DNA of 64,000 bases, taken from assembly GCF_004792685.1 (NCBI RefSeq), contig NZ_SRXT01000003.1, forward strand, positions 62,001 to 126,000, in the 5' to 3' direction. This document shows positions 55,509-64,000 of the stretch, piece after piece. The position numbers and the translations under genes are program-made. The DNA comes from Sphingomonas gei. GTDB taxonomy: Bacteria; Pseudomonadota; Alphaproteobacteria; Sphingomonadales; Sphingomonadaceae. The notes under the pieces were generated by a model that was given only the letters and a program-made list of their open reading frames with translations, had not been told where the DNA came from and did not search any database. Positions within the stretch are counted from its first letter, which is position 1. Each line of letters starts with the position of its first letter.

Positions 55509-56003
55509 TCAGCCGCGTATGAACAGGTTGCGCAACCAGAGGGGGCCGTTGCGTCCGGCACTGCGCCAATCCAGCTCATCGGAATCGCTCGGCTGATACC
55601 CGCGAGGATCGAACAGCTTTAGCCGGGCGCCCTTGAACGCGGCGGTGTTGAAGGTGACCAGGCTCAGGCCGTGCTCCAGCGCTGTGGCGGCGAACAGCGC
55701 GTCCCGGGTTTCGGCGAGCATGATCTGGCCGCGGCGGCGGGCGACCGCAGTGTCCAGCGGCAGGATATGCCCGTCGAACGCCGGCACCACTTGATCGTCG
55801 ATCCAGTTTCGCAGAGTTGCCCCCGCCGCCTTGTCGCGCCCTGCCGTCGTGGCGACAGCCGCTTCGAGCTCGACCAGGCTGATTGCGGAGAGGAACAGCC
55901 GTTCGCGTGCCACGCCGGCAGCCCAGGCGGCGAGCCCGGCATCGCACTGCCCGGCGCGCGCCTTTCGAAGCTCGAATAATATCGGCGTGTCGAGCAGGTA
56001 CAT
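55509..56003 (-). CDS. PIN-domain toxin (VapC/FitB-like)
   Basis: A 164-residue PIN nuclease: N-terminal MYLLDTPILFELRKA with metal Asp5, SLVELEAAV with Glu45, and ETRDALFAATAL with the third acidic residue, then GLSLVTFNTAAF. The C-terminal ~25 residues extend beyond the usual fold. VapC toxins cleave tRNA or rRNA. Its ATG overlaps the stop of the antitoxin gene, the normal arrangement of toxin-antitoxin pairs. Confidence 0.92.
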   Translation of the reverse strand: MYLLDTPILFELRKARAGQCDAGLAAWAAGVARERLFLSAISLVELEAAVATTAGRDKAAGATLRNWIDDQVVPAFDGHILPLDTAVARRRGQIMLAETRDALFAATALEHGLSLVTFNTAAFKGARLKLFDPRGYQPSDSDELDWRSAGRNGPLWLRNLFIRG

Positions 56004-56242
56004 CAGTGCATCTCGGGCCCGTCCCAGCCTTCGCGCGGCACGCGCTCGGCGTTGGGAAGGCCGGGCATCGCGAGAAGGTCGACGATGCTTTCCCGCTTCC
56101 CGCTCAGCCGGCGGAAAGTGTCGATGCTCATCAGGACATGGGTCGGCTCGCCGCGGTCGGTAACGAACAGTGGTTCGAGTCGCGCAAGTCGCTTGGCGGC
56201 GCTCACGTCCTGGTTGAATTCGCGGCTTCCGATCACCTTCAT
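56003..56242 (-). CDS. Phd/YefM-type antitoxin
   Basis: A 79-residue protein with the Phd/YefM DNA-binding start (MKVIGSREFNQDVSAAKRLA and PLFVTDRGEPTHVLMS), then a C-terminal toxin-binding part. It precedes and overlaps the PIN toxin gene. Upstream GTACCTAC / GTAGGCAC is an imperfect inverted repeat that may be the auto-operator. Confidence 0.88.
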   Translation of the reverse strand: MKVIGSREFNQDVSAAKRLARLEPLFVTDRGEPTHVLMSIDTFRRLSGKRESIVDLLAMPGLPNAERVPREGWDGPEMH

Positions 56243-56445
56243 TTGTACCTACGTCGCTATATTGTCCGCGTTGTCATGTAGGCACGTTACTACCCTGTGG
56301 GCCAGTTGCAACAGAAAGCGGATCTGAACCGGAAAAATGCACATCGGCCGATGAATTGCAGTTGCGTGCCCTCATAGAGCGGGGCTTGCTGATGCGGTGC
56401 GAGAGGCAGGCAAGCTGCCCCGCGGGGACAGATGGGGGAGGTTAT

Positions 56446-57810
56446 ATGCTCGATTTGATCGAAAATGCCTGGTTTACGCTTACCGATGTGCTGAGTCCGC
56501 ACGGTCCGGCCGTGAACGCCGTGAAGAGCTACACGCCGGGCGATTTCAGCGTTCACTTCTTCCTGCAGCTGGCAGTGATCATTCTCGCCTGCCGCGTGGT
56601 GGGCTGGCTGGGGCAGAAGTTTCTCAAGCAGCCGCAGGTGGTCGGCGAGATGATCGCAGGAGTCGTGCTCGGGCCGTCGCTGCTGGGGCTGTTCTTCCCC
56701 GACCTCCAACTCGCGATCTTCCCCAAGGAAACGCGCAACGTCCTCTATGTCGGCGCGCAGCTTGGCGTCGGCCTCTACATGTTCATGGTAGGTCTCACGC
56801 TGCGACTCGATCACTTCCAGTCCAAGGCGAAGAGCGCCGCCACGGTCTCGGCTGCCGGCATCGCCGCGCCTTTCCTGCTCGCTGCGCTGATCACGCCGTT
56901 CCTGCTCACCGTGCCGGGGCTGTTCACGCCCGGGATCAGCCAGTCCAACGCCACGCTGTTCATGGGCGCCTGCATCGCCCTGACTGCCTTCCCGATGCTT
57001 GCCCGCATCATCAATGAGCGCGGTCTCGCCAATTCGTCGCTCGGCACGCTTTCGCTGACCGCCGGGGCATTCGACGACGCGGCTTCGTGGTGCGTGCTCG
57101 CGGTGGTGCTCGCCACCTTCGGTGCCGGACCGGGCGTCGCGGTGATCGCGATCGGTGGCGCGCTGCTCTATACCGGCTTCATGGTCGTGTTCGGGCGCAA
57201 ACTGCTCGAGCCCCTGGGCCGCGCTGTCGAGAAGCGGGGAGAGATGAGCACTCAGGTGCTCGCGATCACCATGCTGCTCTTCTGCCTCTCGGCCTTCGTG
57301 ATGGACGCGATCGGCATCCACGCCATCTTCGGAGGCTTCCTGATGGGCGTGTGCATGCCGCGCGGGCTGTTCGTCGAGGAGCTGAAACGCAAGGTGGAGC
57401 CGCTCGCAGTCGTCCTGCTGCTGCCGATGTTCTTCACCTATTCGGGTCTCAACACACGGATGGACATGGTCAATTCGGTGTCTCTGCTGCTGATCGCACT
57501 GGGCATCCTGCTGGTCTCGGTCCTCGCCAAGTTCGGCGCCTGCTACGCCGCGGCACGCCTCTCCGGCGAGGATAACCGCACCGCGCTCGGCATCGGCGCG
57601 CTGATGAACTCGCGCGGACTGATGGAGCTGATCATCATCAACATCGGCCTGCAAAAGGGCATCATCGGCCCCACGCTCTTCTCGATGCTGGTGCTGATGG
57701 CGATCATCACCACCGTGATGGCGACCCCGCTGTTCGAAGCGGTCTACGGCAAGAAGGCCCGCGAGACCGGCGAACTCGACCAGATCGACGGCAAGCTCGC
57801 CACCGCCTGA
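56446..57810 (+). CDS. CPA2-family cation:proton antiporter
   Basis: A 454-residue protein with about twelve helices from ATG 56446, preceded by GGGGGAGG. Kef/NapA-type marks: VVGEMIAGVVLGPSLLGLFF, LYMFMVGLTLRLD, the ion-binding GAFDDAASW (double Asp in helix 5) and GALMNSRGLMELII. No TrkA-N domain follows, so it is more like the K+/Na+:H+ antiporters of the CPA2 group. The terminator at 57823 separates it from the next gene. Confidence 0.92.
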   Translation: MLDLIENAWFTLTDVLSPHGPAVNAVKSYTPGDFSVHFFLQLAVIILACRVVGWLGQKFLKQPQVVGEMIAGVVLGPSLLGLFFPDLQLAIFPKETRNVLYVGAQLGVGLYMFMVGLTLRLDHFQSKAKSAATVSAAGIAAPFLLAALITPFLLTVPGLFTPGISQSNATLFMGACIALTAFPMLARIINERGLANSSLGTLSLTAGAFDDAASWCVLAVVLATFGAGPGVAVIAIGGALLYTGFMVVFGRKLLEPLGRAVEKRGEMSTQVLAITMLLFCLSAFVMDAIGIHAIFGGFLMGVCMPRGLFVEELKRKVEPLAVVLLLPMFFTYSGLNTRMDMVNSVSLLLIALGILLVSVLAKFGACYAAARLSGEDNRTALGIGALMNSRGLMELIIINIGLQKGIIGPTLFSMLVLMAIITTVMATPLFEAVYGKKARETGELDQIDGKLATA

Positions 57811-57822
57811 AGTTCCTCCTGT

Positions 57823-57857
57823 GCCCGCTCCGCGCGCGTCGCGGGGCGGGCCTTTTT
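57823..57857 (+). terminator. Terminator of the antiporter gene
   Basis: GCCCGCTCCGCG / CGCGGGGCGGGC stem with a short loop followed by TTTTT, 12 bases after the stop codon. Confidence 0.9.
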
Positions 57858-57870
57858 CCGAGATAAATCC

Positions 57871-59076
57871 ATGAGGCACACTCTCACCGCAGCGGGCCTG
57901 CTGGCGTGCGGCACGGCGCATGCGCAGGACGTGAAGCTCACGCCGAGCGTGGATGCGCGGTTGCGCTATGAGCATGTCGACCAGGCCGGATTGCCGCGTA
58001 ATGCCGATGCCGTCACGCTGCGCGTGCGGCCCGGAGTGACGGCCAGTTGGAACGGCTGGTCGGCGCTGGTCGAAGGCGAGGGCGTGGTCGCGCTCGCCGA
58101 TGATTACAACGACGGCACCAATGGCAAAACGGCATTTCCGCTGGTCGTCGATCCGGAGAATATCGAACTCAACCGCGCCCAGCTCCGTTACGCCGGCAAG
58201 GACGGGCTCGCCGTCACCGCCGGCCGTCAGCGAATCGCGCTCGTCGACGAACGCTTCGTCGGGCCCGCGGCATGGCGGCAGAGCGAGCAGACCTTCGACG
58301 CGGTCCGCTTCCAACTCGGCAAATCGGAGGGGCTGAGTGCGGACCTGAGCTATGTCCGCGGCGTGCGGACGATCAACGGCAGCAACGGCTCCGGCGCGCG
58401 ACCCGTGGCGATCGGCGGCGACAATGTCTTCGCGCTGCTCAATTACGGCACGAAGTTCGGCACGCTCGCCGGATTCGCTTTCCTGGTCGATCAGGACCAG
58501 GCGGCGGTGCAGGGCTTTCGCCTGTCGAGCCAGACCTATGGGATACGCTTCGCGGGTGCCGCGCCGCTCGGGAGGCAGGTCAAGCTCGGCTATGTCGCGA
58601 GCTGGGCGCGCCAGAGCGACTGGCACCGCAACCCCAACGACTATGCCGCGACCTATTGGCTCGGCGAAGCGAACCTGATTGCCAAGGGCCTGACCGCGAC
58701 GCTGGGTCAGGAAGTGCTGGGCGCTGCCCAGGGCACGCCCCTCACCAGCGTGCAGACTCCGCTCGCCTCCTATTTCAAGTTCAACGGCTGGGCCGGCAAA
58801 TTCGGCACCACCCCGCCCAATGGTCTGCGCGATGTCTATGCCACGCTTGGCCATGGCTGGAAAAGGCCCGGCCCGTTCGACGCACTCAACCTCGCCGCCA
58901 CCTGGCATCGCTTCGACAGCGACCGGCTGAATCTGCATTACGGCGACGAGCTTGACTTGCTCGCCAGCGTCAAGCGCGGCCATTACGCGCTGTCCGCGCG
59001 CTACGCCCACTACAAGGCCGACGCGTTCGCCACCGATACCGACAAATTCTGGCTGCAGGTGGATTGGTCGCTCTGA
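57871..59076 (+). CDS. Outer-membrane beta-barrel protein (alginate-export/porin-like)
   Basis: A 401-residue protein: signal peptide (LTAAGLLACGTAHA), then alternating beta strands: VDARLRYEHVDQAGLPRNAD, VTLRVRPGVTASWNGWSALV, LRYAGKDGLAVTAGRQRIAL and a C-terminal aromatic strand (FWLQVDWSL). The pattern is that of the AlgE-like porins common in sphingomonads, here of unknown cargo. ATG 57871 follows the preceding terminator closely. Confidence 0.88.
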   Translation: MRHTLTAAGLLACGTAHAQDVKLTPSVDARLRYEHVDQAGLPRNADAVTLRVRPGVTASWNGWSALVEGEGVVALADDYNDGTNGKTAFPLVVDPENIELNRAQLRYAGKDGLAVTAGRQRIALVDERFVGPAAWRQSEQTFDAVRFQLGKSEGLSADLSYVRGVRTINGSNGSGARPVAIGGDNVFALLNYGTKFGTLAGFAFLVDQDQAAVQGFRLSSQTYGIRFAGAAPLGRQVKLGYVASWARQSDWHRNPNDYAATYWLGEANLIAKGLTATLGQEVLGAAQGTPLTSVQTPLASYFKFNGWAGKFGTTPPNGLRDVYATLGHGWKRPGPFDALNLAATWHRFDSDRLNLHYGDELDLLASVKRGHYALSARYAHYKADAFATDTDKFWLQVDWSL

Positions 59077-59097
59077 CCGCCTGGCGGGCGCGGGACT

Positions 59098-60621
59098 TTA
59101 GAGCGACGCCCCTGCATTGATCTCGCGGATCAGCGCGCGGTGCGTCGGCAAATCCTCGACCGCGCGTTCGCCGAAGCTGCGTATCCGCGCGAACAGCTTC
59201 GCCGCCGCCTCGGCATCCGGGAAGTCCGCGCGTGCCGCGGACAGATCGGTGCGGAAGCCCATCCCATAGAGGATGTATTGATAGTTGAAAAAGGCGAAGC
59301 TCTCGACATCGAGCGTGAAGTCGAAGCGGCTGGGCGGGCGATGGCGCCACTGGCGGAGCAGTTGCTGCAGCGCTTCGGGGATCGAGGCCGGATCGGCATT
59401 GTCGCGCCAGAACGGCTCGTCGCGCATGCTCAGGCAGTAATGGAGCTTGAGGAAGTTGATGATGTTCTCGTAGCGCGCCGCCATCAGCTGGTTGAAGCGC
59501 GCGGCGGGTGCGTCGACGGGGCCGCTGTGCGGAAACAGGTCGGCGATCATCGCAACGGCGGCTTCGATGAGCACGACGCCGGTGGATTCGAGCGGCTCGA
59601 GAAACCCGCCGGACAGCCCGACCGCGACGCAGTTCTTCGCCCATTGCGTTTCGCGATAGCCCGGCTCGAACGGGATGATCCGCGCCTTGTAATCGTCATG
59701 GCCGATATAGGCGCGCAGGATCGCGGCGGCGTCCTCGTCGCGCATGTGCGCCGAGGAATAGACGCAGCCGATGCCGCGCGCGCTTTCGAGGCTGATGTCC
59801 CAGGTCCAGCCGGCCTCGTGCGCGGTGGCGATGGTGAGGCTCTCGATCGGGGCGTCCGGGTCGGCGTATGGGATCTTGCAGGCGAGCGCGCGGTCGGTGA
59901 ACAGCTGATGCTTGGCGGACTTGAACGGAACGCCGAGCGCCTTGCCGATCAGTTCGGCGCGAAAGCCCGAGCAATCCAGATAGAGGTCTGCTTCCAGCGC
60001 TCCGTGCTCGGCAGTCCGGATGCGTGCGATGCTCCCATCTTCCGCCAGATCGACCCCGGTCAGCAGGCCCTTCAAGTGCCGGACGCCGAGATCCACTGCG
60101 CGCGCCTCGAGCGTCTGGGCGAGGCGCCGCGCATCGAAGTGATAGGCGTAATTGAGCGGCCCGGCATAGGCGCCCTCACGCCCTTGCTTCGGCGCGCAGC
60201 AGGCTTGGGCGACGCGATTCTGGATCGTCACCGCCTCGGCGAAGGACGCGCGGGTCGCCTCGTCCTGAAGCAGCCAATAAGGGATCAGGCTCGTGCTCTC
60301 GGTGTGAAAGGGTGCTTCAAACGGGTGCAGATACTGGTGTCGCGTCCCGTCTCGCGGCGCGTGCAGCCAGTCGTCGAAGCGGATGCCCTGCTTGAAGGTC
60401 GCCGAGGCTTCCCGGATGAAACGGGCCTCGTCGATTCCGAGAAACTGGAGCGTCGCGCGGATGGTCGGAAACGCACCTTCGCCGACACCGATGATGCCGA
60501 TGTCCGGCGATTCCAGCAGCGTGATCGGAATCCGGCCCGCGAAGAAGCGCGCGAGATAGGCGGCGGCGAGCCAACCCGCCGTTCCTCCGCCAACCACCAA
60601 TATCCCGCGATCTCTGGGCAT
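59098..60621 (-). CDS. Flavin-dependent (tryptophan) halogenase family protein
   Basis: A 507-residue protein. FAD motif GGGTAGW (residues 11-17), the halogenase Lys in ATFKQGIRF (K77), and the Glu in GGFLEPLESTG are all kept. The usual WxWxIP signature reads WTWDIS, with Ser in place of Pro. True halogenases use FADH2, chloride/bromide and O2; many sphingomonad and Caulobacter members lie next to TonB receptor genes and have unknown substrates. Convergent with the porin gene. Confidence 0.9.
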   Translation of the reverse strand: MPRDRGILVVGGGTAGWLAAAYLARFFAGRIPITLLESPDIGIIGVGEGAFPTIRATLQFLGIDEARFIREASATFKQGIRFDDWLHAPRDGTRHQYLHPFEAPFHTESTSLIPYWLLQDEATRASFAEAVTIQNRVAQACCAPKQGREGAYAGPLNYAYHFDARRLAQTLEARAVDLGVRHLKGLLTGVDLAEDGSIARIRTAEHGALEADLYLDCSGFRAELIGKALGVPFKSAKHQLFTDRALACKIPYADPDAPIESLTIATAHEAGWTWDISLESARGIGCVYSSAHMRDEDAAAILRAYIGHDDYKARIIPFEPGYRETQWAKNCVAVGLSGGFLEPLESTGVVLIEAAVAMIADLFPHSGPVDAPAARFNQLMAARYENIINFLKLHYCLSMRDEPFWRDNADPASIPEALQQLLRQWRHRPPSRFDFTLDVESFAFFNYQYILYGMGFRTDLSAARADFPDAEAAAKLFARIRSFGERAVEDLPTHRALIREINAGASL

Positions 60622-60690
60622 CGCCGGTCACTAGCGCAGTAACGCTGCGGGGTGAACAGCTAACCCTGAATGAGGCCGTGAAGTCAGCCT

Positions 60691-61497
60691 TTACCTCGAA
60701 AGGCGAATCTGGCCGCCAGCGTGGATTCGCGCGTTGCCGTCGCGGTGCGCGCGCAAGGCATTGCCGATCAGTCCGAAGAAGGCGCCGCCCTCGGGGCGCC
60801 GGCGATAGTTCCATTCGGGGTGCCATTGCACCCCCACTACCGGCGCGCCGCAGGGGTGCGCGGTAAAGGCCTCCACCAGTCCGTCGTCGGTCGCGACGGC
60901 TTCGGCGACGAGATCGCTGCCAAGCCGGTCGATCGCCTGCTCGTGCACCGAATTGACTCGCAGCCGGGTTGCGCCGAGCGCGGCGGCGAGCATGCCTTCG
61001 GGCGCGAGCAGAACATCATGCTCGTGGTCGAACAGCGCTTCATAGGGCGAGTCCGGCTCGGCCCGCTTGTGCGTTTCTGGTGCGCAGGTCAGCGTGCCGC
61101 CGAACAGCACGTTGAGCTCCTGCAGGCCGCGGCAGATGCCGAACACCGGCCGACCGCGCTCGATCATCCGTGCGCTGAGCGCGAGCGCGACTTCATCACG
61201 GTTCTCGTCGAGCCGGTCGCGCCCGCAGGGCGGCCCGCCGTAACGGCTTCCGGCGACGTTCGATCGCGCGCCGGTGAGCAGCAGTCCGTCGAGCCGCTCC
61301 GCCAATTGGGCGATGTCCATCGCATTGGGGATGGCGGGCACCAGCAGCACCGTCGCGCCGGAGACATGCACCAGCGGCTCGATGAAGCGACTGGCAACCG
61401 CCTGGATCGGCCGTTCGGCAGTCTCGTTGCAGCACAGAACACCGATCAGCGGCTTCAGGGGTTCGACCGCAGGGCGCGCCACGAAGCGTGCGGTCAC
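60691..61497 (-). CDS. Class I glutamine amidotransferase-like hydrolase (gamma-glutamyl hydrolase, PuuD-like)
   Basis: A 268-residue protein from GTG 61497, which overlaps the stop of the upstream serine acetyltransferase gene (GTGA). The nucleophile Cys122 lies in GICRGLQELNVLFGG, and GVQWHPEWN gives His and Glu of the triad. C26 peptidases cleave gamma-glutamyl bonds, e.g. gamma-glutamyl-GABA. Position after a Cys-biosynthesis gene suggests a gamma-glutamyl-sulfur compound as substrate; this is inference. Confidence 0.9.
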   Translation of the reverse strand: MTARFVARPAVEPLKPLIGVLCCNETAERPIQAVASRFIEPLVHVSGATVLLVPAIPNAMDIAQLAERLDGLLLTGARSNVAGSRYGGPPCGRDRLDENRDEVALALSARMIERGRPVFGICRGLQELNVLFGGTLTCAPETHKRAEPDSPYEALFDHEHDVLLAPEGMLAAALGATRLRVNSVHEQAIDRLGSDLVAEAVATDDGLVEAFTAHPCGAPVVGVQWHPEWNYRRRPEGGAFFGLIGNALRAHRDGNARIHAGGQIRLSR

Positions 61498-62453
61498 GAT
61501 ATCGTCAGCCCGAGTTCGGCGGCTACCAGCGTACCCGCGGCGGCATCCAGGATTCGCGCCTCGGGCTGGATGACGACGCTGTCGGGCGGCACGTCGCTGA
61601 GCAGCCAGACATTGCCCCCGATGGTCGATCCGCGCCCGATCGTCACCCGCCCGAGGATTGTCGCGCCGGCATAGATCGTCACATCGTCCTCGACGATCGG
61701 ATGCCGCGCGAATCGCTCGCGCGGACCGACGCGGGTCAGGCCGAGCGGGGCGCGCGCGCCCAGCGTGACGTGCTGGTACAGACGGACATTGCGACCGATG
61801 ATCGCCGTCTCGCCGATCACCACGCCGGTGCCGTGATCGATGAAGAAGCTGGGCCCGATCGTCGCGCCGGGATGGATGTCGATGCCGGTGCGTGCATTGG
61901 CGAGTTCGGAAATCGCGCGCGCGACGATCGGCGCGCCGAGCGCGAACAGCTGGTGCGCGATGCGATAGTGCAGCACCGCATGCGCGCCGGGATAGCTGAC
62001 GAGGATCTCGTCGGCGGTGCGCGCGGCGGGATCGCCGACGAACGCCGCCTCGATGTCGCTGTCGATGAGCAGGCGAGTCTCGGCAAGGCCGGCTGCGAAC
62101 AGGCGCACCACGGTGTCGGGCTGATCGGCGTCGAACGGCTGGTCGCACCAGCCGCCCCAATATTCCAGCTCCTTCGCCACCTGCGCCCGCAACGTCGCCA
62201 AAGCGCGGCGCAACGCCTCGGCGACGAAATCATCCTCGCGTGCCGCGCCGCCGCGAAAGCCGCCCAGCCGTACCGGGAACAGAGCCGCCGAGAGATCGCG
62301 CATCCCCTCGGCAAGTGCGTCGGGGCTCGGGAAGCTCGAGACCGGGTGGCGCCCGGCCTGACCTTCCCGCCAGGTCGAGCGCGCGGCGTCGAGCGCGGAA
62401 ACCGCCTGGGCGACCTCCGCCGCATACGGCGAGGCGAGGAAGTTCGCCGTCAC
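61494..62453 (-). CDS. epsC: Serine O-acetyltransferase, EpsC type
   Basis: A 319-residue protein from GTG 62453, overlapping the peroxiredoxin stop (GTGA). The helical N-terminal half has SYPGAHAVLHYRIAHQL and is followed by the left-handed beta-helix: GIDIHPGATIGPSFFIDHGT, GVVIGETAIIGRNVRLYQHV and ATILGRVTIGRGSTIGGNVW. It makes O-acetyl-L-serine from serine and acetyl-CoA, the carbon precursor of cysteine. Longer than classical CysE, as usual for EpsC/SrpH. Confidence 0.93.
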   Translation of the reverse strand: MTANFLASPYAAEVAQAVSALDAARSTWREGQAGRHPVSSFPSPDALAEGMRDLSAALFPVRLGGFRGGAAREDDFVAEALRRALATLRAQVAKELEYWGGWCDQPFDADQPDTVVRLFAAGLAETRLLIDSDIEAAFVGDPAARTADEILVSYPGAHAVLHYRIAHQLFALGAPIVARAISELANARTGIDIHPGATIGPSFFIDHGTGVVIGETAIIGRNVRLYQHVTLGARAPLGLTRVGPRERFARHPIVEDDVTIYAGATILGRVTIGRGSTIGGNVWLLSDVPPDSVVIQPEARILDAAAGTLVAAELGLTIS

Positions 62454-63100
62454 GGTCGCTCGTTCGCCGGGTGCGGCTGCGGCACGGTGCGCAGGTACGA
62501 CGTGTGTTCGGTCCATCCTTTGGGAAAGAGCGCGCGCGCTTCGTCTTCGCCGAGCGACGGCAGGATGATCACGTCGTCGCCCTGCTTCCAGTCGGCCGGA
62601 GTCGCGACCTTGTGGCTGTCGGTCAGCTGGAGGCTGTCGATCGTGCGAAGTATTTCGTCGAAGTTTCGCCCGGTCGAGGCGGGGTAGGTGAGGGTGAGCC
62701 GCACGCGTTTGGCAGGATCGATCACATAGACGGTGCGCACCGTCGCAGTGTCCGAGGCGTTGGGATGGATCAGCCCGAGCAGGTGGGCGATGCGCTGGTC
62801 GACATCGGCGATCAGCGGGAAGTTGAGCGCGGCGCCCTGGGTGCGGGCGATATCGTTGGCCCAGTCGAGATGGCGGTCGACCGGATCGACCGAGAGGCCG
62901 ATCACCTTGACGCCGCGCTTGTCGAACTCGGGCTTGAGCCTGGCGACAGCGCCCAGCTCGGTGGTGCAGACCGGCGTGAAATCCTTGGGGTGCGAGAAGA
63001 GCACCACCCAACTGCTTTCGGCCCAGTCATAGAAATTGAGCGTGCCGAAGGTCGATTCCTGAGTGAAATCGGGAACGGTGTCGAAGAGCTTGAGGGACAT
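62450..63100 (-). CDS. 1-Cys peroxiredoxin (Prx6 type)
   Basis: A 216-residue protein starting at ATG 63100 after GGAGGCATCC. The peroxidatic Cys45 lies in SHPKDFTPVCTTELG; there is no resolving Cys of the 2-Cys type, and the long C-terminal domain (SLQLTDSHKVATPADWKQGD) fits Prx6. It reduces peroxides in the cytoplasm. First gene of the operon with epsC and the amidotransferase; all three overlap by GTGA. Confidence 0.95.
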   Translation of the reverse strand: MSLKLFDTVPDFTQESTFGTLNFYDWAESSWVVLFSHPKDFTPVCTTELGAVARLKPEFDKRGVKVIGLSVDPVDRHLDWANDIARTQGAALNFPLIADVDQRIAHLLGLIHPNASDTATVRTVYVIDPAKRVRLTLTYPASTGRNFDEILRTIDSLQLTDSHKVATPADWKQGDDVIILPSLGEDEARALFPKGWTEHTSYLRTVPQPHPANERP

Positions 63101-63391
63101 GGATGCCTCCGATGCTGCTTTGAGTTCAGGCCGGTTCGAGCACGGCGCCCGCATCCTATCGATCGAACGTCGCTTATCTGCGCCAAGATGGAGCTATAAT
63201 TCCTAGCATCGTAGTAGGATTACTCTTTCCCGAGCTAAAGATTGTGTTTCCGCGCGCGGGTCGAGGTGCGCTGATGGCCGCTCAGAACTAAGATATTCAC
63301 GCACACGATAGTGAATGTTGACATTGCCTCCGTGTTTGGACACCATTGCCGCGCACGCCGACAAACGATCGGCGGCATCAAGGAGAGGCAA

Positions 63392-64000
63392 ATGAGGGCC
63401 ATGCTGCTAGCGTCCGCCTGCGCGGTGACGCTGTTTTCGATTTCGTCGGCGCTGGCGCAGGATGCCGAGCCGAAATCCCGGTCCGACGAACAGGAAGCGC
63501 TTTCCGGTTCGCAGGACGTCGTCGTCACGGCCACGCGTCGCGAGGAGCGGATCCAGGATGTTCCGCTGAGCATCACTGCGTTCCAGCAGGAAGAGCTGAG
63601 CGAAAAGGGCATCGTCGGCTTCGAGGGCATTGCGCGCGAAACGCCGGGGGTGGTGCTCAACCGGCCCACGCAGAACTTCAACAATTTCACTGCGCGCGGC
63701 ATCGCCACCAACGGCTACAACGCCAATCTCCAGAGCTCGGTCGCGGTCTATATCGACGAACTGCCGATCTCGACGATCGGCAACACCACGGTGGTCGATC
63801 CCAATCTGTTCGATGTCGAGCGCGTCGAGTTCCTGCGCGGGCCGCAGGGCACCTTGTTCGGCTCGGGCTCGCTGTCGGGGGCGATGCGCATCCTGAACAA
63901 GAGCCCGGATCTCAACGATTTCGATGTGTCCGCGCTCGCGGATATCGGGCTCACCGGATCGGACAGCCTGCGCCAGCGCTACAATCTGATGATCAACGTT
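63392..64000 (+). CDS. TonB-dependent receptor, N-terminal part (cut by window end)
   Basis: The frame stays open from ATG 63392, preceded by AAGGAGAGG, to the last base (203 codons). Signal peptide (LLASACAVTLFSISSALAQ), TonB-box/plug start DVVVTATRREERIQDVPLS, and plug motifs TARGIATNGYN and VEFLRGPQGTLFGSGSLSG are visible. The barrel lies outside the window. It is divergent from the peroxiredoxin-epsC operon. Confidence 0.93.
   Translation, partial: MRAMLLASACAVTLFSISSALAQDAEPKSRSDEQEALSGSQDVVVTATRREERIQDVPLSITAFQQEELSEKGIVGFEGIARETPGVVLNRPTQNFNNFTARGIATNGYNANLQSSVAVYIDELPISTIGNTTVVDPNLFDVERVEFLRGPQGTLFGSGSLSGAMRILNKSPDLNDFDVSALADIGLTGSDSLRQRYNLMINV

Noticed and set aside
56290..59010. 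906-codon antisense frame opposite the antiporter and porin genes
   Set aside because: No family features; the plus strand carries two clear genes with signal peptide and membrane motifs.

Overview
The window looks like a stretch of a Sphingomonas-type chromosome (Alphaproteobacteria, Sphingomonadales). The DNA is GC-rich, encodes a CtrA-type cell-cycle regulator with a CtrA-like box and clustered GANTC sites upstream, three TonB-dependent receptors, an RcnB-type protein, an alphaproteobacterial glyQ-glyS-ppdK order and a Cpa/Tad pilus cluster. No rRNA, tRNA, CRISPR array, transposase or integrase was found. Only the two edge genes are cut by the window.

Layout. 1-5.2 kb: an M28 peptidase tail, an RcnB-like protein, free methionine-R-sulfoxide reductase, then a lower-GC patch of short or unrecognised genes ending in arfB. 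5.2-9.5 kb: an RluA-type pseudouridine synthase, wrbA and pirin facing a LysR regulator, then ctrA. 9.5-17 kb: an MFS exporter, and a TonB receptor divergent from a penicillin-acylase-family hydrolase, with two tandem LysR-type dyads between them. 17.2-29.5 kb: the most distinctive locus, a peptide / D-amino-acid scavenging cluster made of an XRE-cupin regulator, two class C serine hydrolases, dgcA, dgcN, two M19 dipeptidases, a TonB receptor and a YkvI-like permease. It is arranged as two operons whose promoters share a 25-bp block with 20 identical positions. 29.5-38.4 kb: an orphan sensor kinase, ychF, an MpaB-type protein, a TbpB-like lipoprotein, pth-rplY, ArsR-SRPBCC and TraB/GumN. 38.5-44.7 kb: glyQ, glyS and ppdK. 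45-52.6 kb: tadC, tadB, cpaE, cpaD, cpaC, cpaB, cpaA on the minus strand, with no CpaF/TadA ATPase and no pilin gene. 52.6-64 kb: a hydrolase, a DauA-like oxidoreductase, a thioesterase, a PIN toxin-antitoxin pair, a CPA2 antiporter, an outer-membrane protein, a halogenase-family flavoprotein, a tightly overlapping peroxiredoxin-serine acetyltransferase-amidotransferase operon, and the start of another TonB receptor.

How genes work together. In the dgc locus the TonB receptor would bring peptides across the outer membrane. The exported serine hydrolases and dipeptidases would cleave them, and DgcN/DgcA would convert D-glutamate (or epimerise dipeptides) for catabolism. The XRE-cupin protein is the natural candidate regulator. 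This role is inferred from the families and the gene order.

Several families of inverted-repeat elements of about 80-170 bp lie between genes. One copy of 135 bp sits in frame inside glyS, and two copies end directly before start codons, where they supply the Shine-Dalgarno sequence.
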